NCBI RefSeq assembly: GCF_003710905.1
Contig: NZ_RHHV01000014.1
Coordinates: forward strand, 186,001 to 250,000
Origin: Brevibacillus parabrevis
Lineage (GTDB): Bacteria; Bacillota; Bacilli; Brevibacillales; Brevibacillaceae
Direction: 5' to 3'
Length of the DNA stretch: 64,000 nucleotides
The translations under genes were made by a program, and so were the position numbers. Positions 17,482 through 26,255 of this stretch are shown here, one piece after another. The notes beneath the pieces are model-generated. The model was not told the DNA's origin. It made no database searches and saw only the letters and a program-made list of their open reading frames with translations. Each line of letters opens with the position of its first letter. Positions within the stretch are counted from its first letter, which is position 1.

Positions 17482-18240
17482 ATGGATTTTGGCATCAAAG
17501 GAAAAAGCGCGATTATTACCGGAGCTTCAAGGGGCGTAGGCCGGGCGATTGCCTTGGCGTTGGCGGAAGAGGGCGCAAAAGTCATCATCAATTACAACCG
17601 CAGCGCCGACAGTGCAAATGAAGTAGTCGAGCTGATCCGGGAACAAGGCGGCGAGTGCATCGCCATCCAGGCAGATCTCGGCCAAAAGGCAGACTGCGAC
17701 CGACTGATGAAAGAAGCGACCGCCGCATTTGGCAGCGTGGATATTTTGATCAACAATGCAGGCGTATGGCCGAAAAACTGGGTGACGGACATTTCCCTGG
17801 AAGAATGGAATCACACGATGGATGTCAATTTGACGTCGGTGTTTCTCACCTGCCAAAGCTTCGTCAATCATTTGCTCGCTGAAAAACGCCGAGGAAAAAT
17901 TTTGAATGTGACTTCGCAGGCTGCTTTCCACGGCTCGACGACAGGTCATGCGCACTACGCCGCCAGCAAAGCAGGAGTGGTTGCGTTCACGATTTCGCTT
18001 GCCCGCGAGGTGGCGAAGCAAGGAATCAATGTCAATGCGCTCGCGCTCGGCATTGTGGAGACGGATATGATCAAGGCCGATCTGGAACAGAAAAAAGACT
18101 ACTACGTCAGCCGGATTCCGCTGGGACGGGTGGCCAAACCGGAAGAAATCGCGGATATCGCCGCTTTCCTCGTCTCCGAGAAAGCGAACTACATCACCGG
18201 AGCCACGATGGACGCCACTGGCGGCATGTTGATGAGATAG
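17482..18240 (+). CDS. Short-chain dehydrogenase/reductase
   Basis: 252 aa from ATG 17482 (AAGGATGGAGCAG). Classical SDR: NAD(P)-binding TGASRGVGRAI, a basic residue environment after strand 2 (NYNRSAD, suggesting NADP(H) is possible), NNAGVW, catalytic Ser of NVTSQAAF and YAASK. The C-terminus shows GRVAKPEEIADIAAFLVSEKANYITGATMDATGG. In this operon it most likely interconverts a polyol and a ketose, supplying the kinase with its substrate. Annotated homologues often carry the label 3-oxoacyl-ACP reductase, which is not supported here. Confidence 0.88.
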   Translation: MDFGIKGKSAIITGASRGVGRAIALALAEEGAKVIINYNRSADSANEVVELIREQGGECIAIQADLGQKADCDRLMKEATAAFGSVDILINNAGVWPKNWVTDISLEEWNHTMDVNLTSVFLTCQSFVNHLLAEKRRGKILNVTSQAAFHGSTTGHAHYAASKAGVVAFTISLAREVAKQGINVNALALGIVETDMIKADLEQKKDYYVSRIPLGRVAKPEEIADIAAFLVSEKANYITGATMDATGGMLMR

Positions 18241-18269
18241 AAGCACGAGAGAGGATAGGAGGAAGCAAG

Positions 18270-19124
18270 ATGTTGACCACACTGCGTGAAGTAGCAAACG
18301 ATGCACGAAAAAATCAATACGCCGTTCCGGCTTTTGACTGCGTAGGCGATATTATGGTGCGTACCATTCTCGATACGGCGGAGCGGCTGCAATCGCCCGT
18401 CATCCTGATGTGCCTGGAGCACAACCTGCGAGAGCCGAAAGGGTTCGTCTACCTGGCGGAATACATCAAGGCAGTCGCCCCTTTTTACAACATCCCGATC
18501 GTTTTGCACCTGGATCACGCGATGGACGTCGATCTCGTCCAGGAAGCGATCCGCTACGGCTTTACTTCGGTGATGATCGATGGGTCGAGTCTGCCGTTTG
18601 CCGACAATGTCGCGCTGACCAGGCAAGTGACAGACTTGGCTCGCCCGCACGGAATCAGTGTAGAGGCTGAGCTGGGACATGTGGGCGGAAACGAGCTGGG
18701 CGGCGCGTACGGCACAGAGTCGAAACTGACAGAGCCGCATCAGGTGGCCGAGTTTGTCGAGCGAACAGGTGTCGATGCCTTGGCTGTCTCCATCGGGACG
18801 GCGCACGGTGTCTACACGGCAGAGCCGAACCTGAACGTGGAAAGAATGCAGGAAATCAACCAAGCAAGCCCGGTTCCGCTCGTCCTGCACGGCGGTTCGG
18901 GAACGCCGGATGCCCAAGTGCAAGCAGTGGTCAAACACGGGATCAGTAAAGTAAACTTGTACGCCGATTGCCGGATCGCGATGGCAAAAGGCGTGAAGCG
19001 GGCTGCCGCTGAAATGACCAGAATCGACCCGTTGCCGGAAGAGATGTTCCTTCCGATCAAGCAGGAGCTGGAGCAAACGGTAGAACACAAAATTCGCATG
19101 CTAGGTTCGCTGGGCAGAGCGTAA
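18270..19124 (+). CDS. Class II ketose-phosphate aldolase
   Basis: 284 aa from ATG 18270 (AGGAGGAAGCAAG). Class II, zinc-dependent aldolase of the fructose/tagatose-bisphosphate family: zinc and catalytic region VLHLDHAMDVDLV, GFTSVMIDGSSLPF, VEAELGHVGG, VSIGTAHGVY, LHGGSGTPDAQV and phosphate-binding KVNLYADCRIA. In the operon it would cleave the kinase product, giving dihydroxyacetone phosphate and an aldehyde. If the ketose is phosphorylated on C1 (as in L-xylulose 1-phosphate) the second product would be glycolaldehyde; this is inference. Confidence 0.9.
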   Translation: MLTTLREVANDARKNQYAVPAFDCVGDIMVRTILDTAERLQSPVILMCLEHNLREPKGFVYLAEYIKAVAPFYNIPIVLHLDHAMDVDLVQEAIRYGFTSVMIDGSSLPFADNVALTRQVTDLARPHGISVEAELGHVGGNELGGAYGTESKLTEPHQVAEFVERTGVDALAVSIGTAHGVYTAEPNLNVERMQEINQASPVPLVLHGGSGTPDAQVQAVVKHGISKVNLYADCRIAMAKGVKRAAAEMTRIDPLPEEMFLPIKQELEQTVEHKIRMLGSLGRA

Positions 19125-19144
19125 GAGATATAGGAGTGAGAGAG

Positions 19145-20185
19145 ATGAAAGTTTTGGCGATTGCCGATCGGTTTATTCCTTCCCGCGAGATGGGAGAAGG
19201 ACTGCAAGAGTTGGAAAAGCTCGGTTTTCAGGTAGAGGTGCGGGAATGGCAGCACAACTCGCTGGAAGAATTGCAAAAAGACAATCTGGCGGTGGAGCTG
19301 CACGGGCCGGAAGCGGTGACCATGCCAGACAGCGTCTTTGCCGGAATCGAGCAATATGACGTGCTTGTCGTTCAATTTGCCCCCGTCTCTGCGAAAGTGA
19401 TCGCGGCGGCAAGCAAGCTGAAAGTCATCGGAATTTTGCGCGGCGGCACCGAGAACGTCGCGATTGAGGCTGCCAAAGAGCGCGGCGTTAGCGTCCTGAA
19501 TACGCCAGGCCGAAATGCCCGCGCCGTAGCGGAGTTTACGCTTGGCCTGATTCTTTCCGAGGTGCGCAACATCGCCCGTTCCCACGCTGCGCTCAAGCAA
19601 GCGGAATGGCGAAAGTCTTTTCCGAACAGCGAAGCGATTCCCGAGCTGTTTGCAAAAAAAGTCGGCCTGATCGGATACGGCAATGTCGGTCAGTTGATCG
19701 CCGGATTTCTCACCGCCATGGGCTGCGAGATTCTCGTGTACGATGAGTACATCGAGCAAGTGCCGGCTCCGTATCGCAAAGTGGCGCTCGACGAACTGTT
19801 GCAGCAAGCCGATATCGTTTCCTTGCATTTGCGGCTGACAGAAAAGACTCAGCATTTTATCGGGGAGCACGAGCTTGCGCAAATGAAGCCGAACGCAGTT
19901 CTGATCAATACGGCGCGCTCCGGGCTGATTGATGAAAAAGCATTGGTGGCATACCTGCAAGCAGGCCGGATTGCCGGAGCCGCTTTGGACGTGTTTGACA
20001 ATGAGCCGCTGGCAGCGGATGATCCGTTGTTGCATCTCGACAATGTGACCATTACACCGCACATGGCGGGCAGTACGCGCGATGCCTTCACGAACAGTCC
20101 GAAACAGATGGCGGGCTACTTGGCCAACATCGTCCGCAAAGAGGGGAACGTCCCTGTTGTAAACGAAGTATTACCTCAACTGTAA
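19145..20185 (+). CDS. D-isomer 2-hydroxyacid dehydrogenase
   Basis: 346 aa; ATG 19145 is chosen over GTG 19136 because of ATAGGAGTGAGAG. NAD-binding motif GYGNVGQLIAGF, catalytic Arg of NTARSGLID, Glu of FDNEPLAADD and His of ITPHMAGSTRDA are all present. The N-terminal half includes NTPGRNARAVAEF, typical of phosphoglycerate/glyoxylate-type enzymes. As last gene of the operon it may handle the hydroxy acid or aldehyde-derived fragment left after aldol cleavage (for example glycolate/glyoxylate or an erythronate-type acid); the substrate cannot be read from the sequence. A strong terminator follows. Confidence 0.88.
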   Translation: MKVLAIADRFIPSREMGEGLQELEKLGFQVEVREWQHNSLEELQKDNLAVELHGPEAVTMPDSVFAGIEQYDVLVVQFAPVSAKVIAAASKLKVIGILRGGTENVAIEAAKERGVSVLNTPGRNARAVAEFTLGLILSEVRNIARSHAALKQAEWRKSFPNSEAIPELFAKKVGLIGYGNVGQLIAGFLTAMGCEILVYDEYIEQVPAPYRKVALDELLQQADIVSLHLRLTEKTQHFIGEHELAQMKPNAVLINTARSGLIDEKALVAYLQAGRIAGAALDVFDNEPLAADDPLLHLDNVTITPHMAGSTRDAFTNSPKQMAGYLANIVRKEGNVPVVNEVLPQL

Positions 20186-20195
20186 CAAGCTTCCA

Positions 20196-20242
20196 AAAGC
20201 CTTTGCTCATCGGTTTCGCCGCGAGCAAAGGCTTTGTTTTTT
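20196..20242 (+). terminator. Terminator of the polyol-type operon
   Basis: Perfect 13-bp stem AAAGCCTTTGCTC/GAGCAAAGGCTTT followed by G and six T. Confidence 0.95.
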
Positions 20243-20288
20243 CACCGAGAAAAAGGATTGACTTGTCAGACGATTCGCTATAAGATTC

Positions 20289-20310
20289 ACTTAATTAACG
20301 ATCATTAAGT
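20289..20310. promoter_or_regulatory. Palindromic operator, probably for the TetR-type regulator
   Basis: ACTTAAT-N8-ATTAAGT, a perfect 7-bp dyad. It lies directly after a plausible promoter (TTGACT at 20258, 17-base spacer, TAAGAT at 20281) and 31 bases before the TetR gene. Autoregulation is the usual pattern for the family. Confidence 0.65.
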
Positions 20311-20341
20311 AAAAGTGTCACATAAACAAAAGGGGGTATCC

Positions 20342-20926
20342 ATGACGACGAGAGACAAAATCAAGGCAGTTGCCCTGACCCAGTTTGCCAAGGGCGGGTA
20401 TGAAGGGACGCCGCTGTCGGCCATTACAAAAGAAGTCGGGGTGACAACTCCGGCCGTGTACGCGTTTTTTGGCAGCAAGGAAGACTTGTTTTTATCGATT
20501 TTCGAAGATGTTTTGTCCAACCATTATCACTCGGTCAAAAGCGCGATTGAACAAGCGCAGGACGGTACCGTGGAAGAGCGGCTGTACCAGATTTTGCGCG
20601 GCGCCTTTACGTATCACGTCAGCCAGGAAGAAGAGACGATTTTTTACAAACGCGCGATGATGTTTCCGCCTGCGTCGCTTGAGGACAAGCTGAAAGAACG
20701 CTTCGGCGCGACAGAGGAGATGCTGACGCAGGAAATCCGCGCTTTGCTTGCGGAAGGAATCGCGGCGGGCGTAATCGCAGACCGTCCGCTTGACGATCTG
20801 TTGGACGGCTTTTTGTGCCTGATGGATGGACTGTTTTTGCAATTGCTCTACTATGACGAGTCGAAGTTTGAGCACAAGCTGCAAAACATCTGGAAGCTGT
20901 TCTGGAGTGGAATCGCCGGATCATAA
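20342..20926 (+). CDS. TetR-family repressor
   Basis: 194 aa from ATG 20342 (AAGGGGGTATCC). The N-terminal DNA-binding domain is canonical: KIKAVALTQFAKGGYEGTPL, SAITKEVGVTTPAVYAFFGSK and EDLFLSIFED. The C-terminal ligand domain is helical without recognised motif. The following permease gene starts 33 bases downstream and the hydantoinase-type genes continue the same direction, so it probably controls them through the palindrome at 20289 and senses a substrate of that pathway. Confidence 0.92.
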   Translation: MTTRDKIKAVALTQFAKGGYEGTPLSAITKEVGVTTPAVYAFFGSKEDLFLSIFEDVLSNHYHSVKSAIEQAQDGTVEERLYQILRGAFTYHVSQEEETIFYKRAMMFPPASLEDKLKERFGATEEMLTQEIRALLAEGIAAGVIADRPLDDLLDGFLCLMDGLFLQLLYYDESKFEHKLQNIWKLFWSGIAGS

Positions 20927-20959
20927 AAAGACAGATACCGAACCTGGGGGTTAGATGAC

Positions 20960-22276
20960 ATGGAAGAGGCGAACAACAAGAAAAACGACTACGAACGCGA
21001 GCCGGTCCCACTCGCCTTGCGAAAAGGGTGGGTTCCGCTCAGCCTCGTCTGGATCGCCATCGGCATTGATATCTCATCAATGCTGCTCGGCGCGCAGCTT
21101 GGCTCTGGAATGAATTTTTGGGACGCCATCTGGGCGGTTATGCTCGGCTCCTTGCTTTTGGGGATCATGGGGGCCGTATGTGCTTACATGGGCGCAGCCA
21201 CTGGCTTGTCGACTGCGATGATTACCCGCTACGCCTTCGGGGAGTACGGGGCGCGCCTGATTTCCGCCATCATCGGCATTTCCTTGCTGGGCTGGTTTGG
21301 CGTACAGGCCGGATTTTTTGCCCAAAATGCCCAGACAGCGCTTTCTTCCGTTTTGGGCATTGAAATGGACCAGGCAGTTCTCTCGGTCATTGGCGGACTG
21401 CTCATGATGTCTACCGCCATATACGGCTATCGAGCATTGGAAAAGCTCAGCTCCTGGGCTGTTCCGCTAATGGTCATCTTAATTGTTACTTCTATTGTTT
21501 TGGCTATTCAAAATCATCCGTTTTCGCAAATGGCGCAGACTGGGTTGTCCGGAGAACCGCTGTCCTTCGGGATGGCTGTCTCGCTCGTAATCGGCATCTT
21601 CGTCGTCGGGACGATTATCACGCCTGACGTTGCCAGATGGGCGCGGACGCGAAAAGATGCGATGCTCGCCTCGTTCGTCGGTTTTTTTGTCGGCAACAGC
21701 TTCATGATCGTCGTGGCGATCATTTTGTCGAAAGCGATGGGCACGAGCGATCTGACGACGATCTTTTTGGCGCTCGGCCTGGGCATCCCCGCGATTTTGG
21801 TCATCACGCTCGCGCAGTGGACGACGAATACGAGCAACCTGTATTCCTCATCGCTCGGCTTTTCCGTCGTCTTCAGCAAAACGCCCAAGGTATGGATTAC
21901 GCTGATTGCCGGCCTGTTTGCCACGGCTCTTGCCTACATGGGCATTTACGATCGGTTTATTACGTTTCTGTCGTTCATCACGATGCTGATTGCGCCCGTC
22001 GGGGGAATTTGCATCGCCGAATATTACTTCGTCAACCGTGCGGCTTTTGCTTTTGACAAAGCGCATCGCATGTTGATTGCCCGCTCGCTGGTGTCGTGGC
22101 TACTCGCTTCGTTCATCGCTTACTGCACAACGGCGGCTCCCGATGGCTTGGGGTTGTTTCATTTGACGACGGTTCCGGCGCTCGACGGATTTTTGTGCGG
22201 CGTGTTGTTCCAGGTTGCTTTTGGAGTAGCCAGCCGCAGGAAGCAACAAGCCGAGGAAGCAGCCACAAGCAAATAA
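20960..22276 (+). CDS. NCS1-family permease (CodB-like)
   Basis: 438 aa with about twelve membrane helices. Family features of nucleobase:cation symporter 1 proteins are visible: PVPLALRKGWVPLSLVWIAI at the start, GAQLGSGMNFWDAI, STAMITRYAFGEYGA, LGWFGVQAGFFA, TPDVARWARTRKDA and QWTTNTSNLYSSSLGFS. Relatives carry cytosine, allantoin, hydantoins or related heterocycles with sodium or protons. Because the two next genes are hydantoin-type enzymes, a hydantoin or similar cyclic amide is a better guess than cytosine. Confidence 0.87.
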   Translation: MEEANNKKNDYEREPVPLALRKGWVPLSLVWIAIGIDISSMLLGAQLGSGMNFWDAIWAVMLGSLLLGIMGAVCAYMGAATGLSTAMITRYAFGEYGARLISAIIGISLLGWFGVQAGFFAQNAQTALSSVLGIEMDQAVLSVIGGLLMMSTAIYGYRALEKLSSWAVPLMVILIVTSIVLAIQNHPFSQMAQTGLSGEPLSFGMAVSLVIGIFVVGTIITPDVARWARTRKDAMLASFVGFFVGNSFMIVVAIILSKAMGTSDLTTIFLALGLGIPAILVITLAQWTTNTSNLYSSSLGFSVVFSKTPKVWITLIAGLFATALAYMGIYDRFITFLSFITMLIAPVGGICIAEYYFVNRAAFAFDKAHRMLIARSLVSWLLASFIAYCTTAAPDGLGLFHLTTVPALDGFLCGVLFQVAFGVASRRKQQAEEAATSK

Positions 22277-22307
22277 TGCATACGTACACGCAGAAAGGAA
22301 GATACGC

Positions 22308-23405
22308 ATGAGATACATTGACGCACAAGCGATCGAGGACATTGCAGCAGGCGCAGCCGTTTTGGGAACAGGAGGGGGCGGCGATCCGTACATCGGCAAA
22401 ATGATGGCGTTGCAGGCGATTGAAAAGTACGGCCCGATTCCGCTCATGACGGTAGATGAGCTGGACGACGACGCGCTCGTCGTGCCTTCCAGCATGATCG
22501 GGGCACCTACGGTCATGGTGGAGAAAATTCCGGCGGAAGGCATGGTGACGCAAGCCCTCGAATTTATCGAGCAAGCGTTGGGGAAAAAGGTGGCGGTAAC
22601 GATGCCGATTGAGGTCGGCGGGGTCAACTCGATCATTCCGCTGGTCGTTGCGGCGGAAAAAGGCATCCCCGTCCTCGATGCAGATGCGATGGGCAGAGCT
22701 TTTCCGGAGGCGCAAATGGTCACCTTTTACCTGGACGGACTGGCTCCGGCTCCAACCGCGATGACAGATGAGCGCGGCAACGGGATCGTGATGTATCCGG
22801 TAGACGGCGTCATGTCGGAGAGGTTCGCGCGCAGCGTGACCATCCAGATGGGCGGCTCTGCGGCGATGTGCGACTATCCGCTGTCGGGCAAACAGGTGAA
22901 ACAAAGCGCCATTCCAGGCACGCTGACCTTGGCGCAGGAGATCGGCGCCTTGTTGCGAACCGCGCGCAGCCAGGAGACGAGTCCGGTGCGTATGCTTCTG
23001 GACAAGCTTGGCGGATTTGAATTGTTCACGGGCAAAACCGTCGACATTAGCCGCCGGACAGACAGCGGCTTTACAAAAGGCCAGGCGACTTTTGACGGGA
23101 TCGACCACGATCGCGGACGCCAAATGATTCTCGGCTTTCAAAACGAGCACCTCGTCGCGCTGGAAAACGGTCAACCGCTTGCGACCACGCCTGACTTGCT
23201 CGCTGTCCTGGACAAAGAGACAGGCATGCCGATCACGACAGAAGGCTTGAAATACGGCGCGCGCGTCTCGATTGTGGCATTCCCGTGCCATGCCAAATGG
23301 CGGACGGCCAAAGGCATCGAGACAGTGGGGCCGCGCTACTTCGGGTACGATTTTGACTATGTGCCTGTGGAACAGCTGGTTGCAAAGAGAGGGGAAAAGG
23401 CATGA
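22308..23405 (+). CDS. DUF917 / S-methyl-thiohydantoin desulfurase-family protein
   Basis: 365 aa from ATG 22308 (AGAAAGGAAGATACGC). The start AIEDIAAGAAVLGTGGGGDP is the hallmark of the DUF917 family, with MPIEVGGVNSIIPLVVAAE and GIPVLDADAMGRAFPE following. Family members work with hydantoinase/oxoprolinase-type proteins, and some act on S-methyl thiohydantoin. The stop overlaps the next start (ATGA), so the two proteins are probably translated together and may form a complex. Confidence 0.87.
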   Translation: MRYIDAQAIEDIAAGAAVLGTGGGGDPYIGKMMALQAIEKYGPIPLMTVDELDDDALVVPSSMIGAPTVMVEKIPAEGMVTQALEFIEQALGKKVAVTMPIEVGGVNSIIPLVVAAEKGIPVLDADAMGRAFPEAQMVTFYLDGLAPAPTAMTDERGNGIVMYPVDGVMSERFARSVTIQMGGSAAMCDYPLSGKQVKQSAIPGTLTLAQEIGALLRTARSQETSPVRMLLDKLGGFELFTGKTVDISRRTDSGFTKGQATFDGIDHDRGRQMILGFQNEHLVALENGQPLATTPDLLAVLDKETGMPITTEGLKYGARVSIVAFPCHAKWRTAKGIETVGPRYFGYDFDYVPVEQLVAKRGEKA

Positions 23406-24955
23406 GCTACCGGATTGGAATTGACGTAGGCGGGACGAATACAGACGCGGTGCTGCTGGATGAACAGCTGCAAGTCGTCCACGAGGTGAAATCGCCGACC
23501 ACAGCAGATGTCAGCTCGGGTATTTACGAAGCGCTGCGCCGCGTTGTGGCCGAAAGCGGAGTCAATCCGCAGCACGTTCGGTACGCCATGCTCGGAACGA
23601 CGCATTGCACCAATGCGATTGTAGAACGCAAGCGCTTAAACCGCGTGGGCACCATCCGCATCGGAAAGCCAGCCACGACAGCCGTTCGGCCGATGATGGG
23701 CTGGCCGGAAGACTTGCGGGCCGCCGTAGGCGAGAACTGGCATATGGTGTCTGGCGGATACGAATACGACGGTCGGACAATCGTTCCTTTGGACGAGGAA
23801 GAAATCCGCAGCGCCTGCCGCTCGATGAAAGGCGACGTGGAGACGATTGCGATTTCCGGCGTCTTTTCTCCGGCCAATGCGGATCAGGAAAAGCGGGTGG
23901 CGCACATCGTCCGCGAAGAGCTGGGCGAATCTATCTCGATCTCCGTGTCGCATGAAATCGGCAGCATCGGCCTGTTGGAACGGGAAAATGCGACGATCTT
24001 GAACGCAGCCCTCATCCAGACGGCAAAAATGGTGGCAGAAGGTTTCCGCGAGGCGCTCGGCAAAAACGGGATTGAACATGCGGGAATCTTTTTCGGACAA
24101 AATGACGGGACATTGATGTCGCTCGTGTATGCGATTCGCTACCCGATTTTGACGATCGCTTGCGGTCCGACGAACTCGATCCGCGGCGCGGCTCATCTGT
24201 CCGGGCGAAAAGACGGGCTGGTCGTCGATGTCGGCGGAACTACGACGGATATCGGCGTTCTGATCAACGGCTTCCCGCGTCAGTCTTCGCTTGCCGTCGA
24301 CATCGGGGGGATTCGTACCAATTTCCGCATGCCGGACATTCTCTCCGTCGCAATCGGAGGCGGCACGATTGTCCGCCGATCCGGCGAGGAAATCAAGCTT
24401 GGTCCGGACAGCGTAGGCTACCAGTTGCGCAATCGGGCATTGATCGTCGGCGGAGATACGATGACCGCGACAGATGTAGCAGTCGTCATGGGCCGCTTGA
24501 ACTGGCCGGGGGCGAAAGTAGCAGGCATCGACCGGGCTTTTTGCCAGCAGGTAGACGCTCAATTGGTCGCAGCCGTGGAGGATGCGATTGATCGGATGAA
24601 GACGAGCCCGACTCCGGTCCCTGTCATTCTCGTCGGCGGCGGCAGCGTCTTGCTGCCTGATCAGATGAAGGGCGTCTCGGAAGTGATCAGGCCGAAACAT
24701 TTTGGCGCAGCGAATGCGATCGGCGCGGCGCTCGGTCAAGTCAGCGGGCAAATCGAAAAAATATACGCGCTGGACGAGCAGACGAGAGAAGCAGCACTGG
24801 CGGATGCAAAAGCCGGAGCGATTCGCGAGGCAATTGCCGCAGGAGCTGATCCACAGTCATTGGAAATCGTTCATATGGAAGACATCCCGTTGGCGTATTT
24901 GCCGGGGAATGCCTTGTTGATTCGCGTAAAAGCGGCAGGGCTTTTGCAAGCATGA
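23402..24955 (+). CDS. Hydantoinase/oxoprolinase HyuA-family protein
   Basis: 517 aa. The N-terminal actin-like ATPase half starts GIDVGGTNTDAVLLD, then LGTTHCTNAIVERKRL; the central part has GPTNSIRGAAHLSG, VVDVGGTTTDIGVL and VAIGGGTI; the end has VPVILVGGGSVLLPD. At about 500 aa it is the short form, lacking the C-terminal extension of 5-oxoprolinases, and no HyuB partner is present. The partner is evidently the DUF917 protein, whose last four bases overlap its start. Expected activity is ATP-dependent opening or modification of a hydantoin-like ring. Confidence 0.87.
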   Translation: MSYRIGIDVGGTNTDAVLLDEQLQVVHEVKSPTTADVSSGIYEALRRVVAESGVNPQHVRYAMLGTTHCTNAIVERKRLNRVGTIRIGKPATTAVRPMMGWPEDLRAAVGENWHMVSGGYEYDGRTIVPLDEEEIRSACRSMKGDVETIAISGVFSPANADQEKRVAHIVREELGESISISVSHEIGSIGLLERENATILNAALIQTAKMVAEGFREALGKNGIEHAGIFFGQNDGTLMSLVYAIRYPILTIACGPTNSIRGAAHLSGRKDGLVVDVGGTTTDIGVLINGFPRQSSLAVDIGGIRTNFRMPDILSVAIGGGTIVRRSGEEIKLGPDSVGYQLRNRALIVGGDTMTATDVAVVMGRLNWPGAKVAGIDRAFCQQVDAQLVAAVEDAIDRMKTSPTPVPVILVGGGSVLLPDQMKGVSEVIRPKHFGAANAIGAALGQVSGQIEKIYALDEQTREAALADAKAGAIREAIAAGADPQSLEIVHMEDIPLAYLPGNALLIRVKAAGLLQA

Positions 24956-24983
24956 CCACAAAGCTGATCGCATGACGAGCAAA

Positions 24984-25015
24984 AACAGGAGCTGACAGCA
25001 GGCTCCTGTTTTTTT
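24984..25015 (+). terminator. Terminator after HyuA-like gene
   Basis: AACAGGAGC pairs with GCTCCTGTT, followed by more T. Confidence 0.9.
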
Positions 25016-25105
25016 GCATTCCGGGACATTTATCACGCCTTCTGGGTAGGGAGCATATCGTATTCATGACAAACCGGAAAAATCACATGGAGGAGGGCAT
25101 CCTGC

Positions 25106-25348
25106 TTGTACCCGCAAACACGTAACTGGTTTCCCTACGTAAGTCCATACGATCCTTGCCCGCCGATTCGGGTGAAAACATACTCGGTGCCGCCACAATT
25201 GTTTATCACATTCCAGCCCCCTGATTTGCCCCAAAATTCTCCAGCCGAAGCTTTGCGCACGGGTGTATTGTGGCCGTCTCTGTACAGCCCGTACGACCCG
25301 AGGATGGATCACTTAGGAAGAGGGGGAGGGGGTTCCCATGGCACCTGA
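25106..25348 (+). CDS. cotJA: Spore coat protein CotJA
   Basis: 80 aa from a TTG start: the ribosome site GGAGGAGGG ends 8 bases before it and no ATG or GTG lies in frame. Pro/Tyr-rich, with the CotJA core VKTYSVPPQLFITFQPPDLP, then SPAEALRTGVLWPSLYSPY. In B. subtilis the cotJ operon is made in the mother cell under SigE and its products enter the inner coat. The end overlaps cotJB by 11 bases. Confidence 0.88.
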   Translation: MYPQTRNWFPYVSPYDPCPPIRVKTYSVPPQLFITFQPPDLPQNSPAEALRTGVLWPSLYSPYDPRMDHLGRGGGGSHGT

Positions 25349-25604
25349 ACAACGAGGAAAAGAATACTACGCTCTGTTACAAAGGTTGCAAGAGATCGAT
25401 TTCGTCCTGGTCGAGCTGAATCTGTATCTCGATACGCATCCTACCGATATGAACGCGATAGAGCAGTTCAACCAGCTCACGGAAAAGCGCTGGGCGCTGG
25501 CGAATGAGTATGAAAAGTTGTACGGCCCCTTGCAAGGGTTCGGACGCAGCTATTCCGGATATCCGTGGCAGTGGAATGACGAGCCTTGGCCATGGCAAGT
25601 GTAG
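25338..25604 (+). CDS. cotJB: Spore coat protein CotJB
   Basis: 88 aa, ATG after GAGGGGGTTCCC. The helical core YYALLQRLQEIDFVLVELNL, then LDTHPTDMNAIEQFN and YEKLYGPLQGFG, is the CotJB signature; the tail is Trp/Pro-rich. It sits in the usual order JA-JB-JC and overlaps cotJA. Confidence 0.92.
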   Translation: MAPEQRGKEYYALLQRLQEIDFVLVELNLYLDTHPTDMNAIEQFNQLTEKRWALANEYEKLYGPLQGFGRSYSGYPWQWNDEPWPWQV

Positions 25605-25624
25605 AAATGAGGGGAAAATAACCG

Positions 25625-26194
25625 ATGTGGATTTATGAGAAAAAGCTGCAATATCCGGTTCGCGTCAGCAAGTGCGACGTGAAAATGGCGAAATATTTGA
25701 CCGAGCAGTACGGCGGAGCAGACGGAGAGCTGGCAGCAGCGCTGCGCTACATGAACCAGCGCTACACGATCCCGAACAAAGTAATCGGTCTCTTGACAGA
25801 CATTGCCACGGAAGAGTTTGCCCACCTGGAAATGATTGCGACGATGGTGTATAAGCTGACCAAAGACGCGACCGTCGAGCAGCTGGAAGAAGCCGGGCTT
25901 GGCGCCCATTACGCCAACCACGACAGAGCGCTGTTTTACAACAATGCGGCAGGCGTGCCGTGGACGGCAACCTACATCGCGGCCAAGGGCGATCCGATCG
26001 CCGACCTGTATGAAGATATCGCCGCAGAGGAAAAAGCGCGGGCCACGTACCAATGGCTGATCGACATGACAGACGATGTGGATTTGCAGGACAGTCTGAA
26101 ATTTTTGCGCGAAAGAGAAATCGTCCACTCCTTGCGCTTCCGTGAAGCCGTGGAGATTTTGAAGGAAGAACAAGGCCGCAAGACGATTTTTTAA
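25625..26194 (+). CDS. cotJC: Manganese-catalase-family coat protein CotJC
   Basis: 189 aa, ATG after GAGGGGAAAATAACCG. Ferritin-like four-helix bundle of the manganese catalase family: EQYGGADGELAAALRYMNQR supplies the first Glu, ATEEFAHLEMIATMV the Glu/His pair, and IAAEEKARATYQWL plus EREIVHSLRFREA the remaining ligands. It may remove peroxide in or around the spore. Last gene of the cotJ operon; a terminator follows. Confidence 0.93.
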   Translation: MWIYEKKLQYPVRVSKCDVKMAKYLTEQYGGADGELAAALRYMNQRYTIPNKVIGLLTDIATEEFAHLEMIATMVYKLTKDATVEQLEEAGLGAHYANHDRALFYNNAAGVPWTATYIAAKGDPIADLYEDIAAEEKARATYQWLIDMTDDVDLQDSLKFLREREIVHSLRFREAVEILKEEQGRKTIF

Positions 26195-26228
26195 GCAAAC
26201 AGCCAGCGGGAAGACGACTAAGAACGCA

Positions 26229-26255
26229 AAAGAGAGCGAAAAGCTCTCTTTTTTT
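26229..26255 (+). terminator. Terminator of cotJABC
   Basis: AAAGAGAGC pairs with GCTCTCTTT, with a run of T. The 164 bases from here to the next gene hold no recognisable gene. Confidence 0.88.

Noticed and set aside
18812..20062. 416-aa open frame on the minus strand
   Set aside because: Antisense shadow of the aldolase and hydroxyacid dehydrogenase genes.
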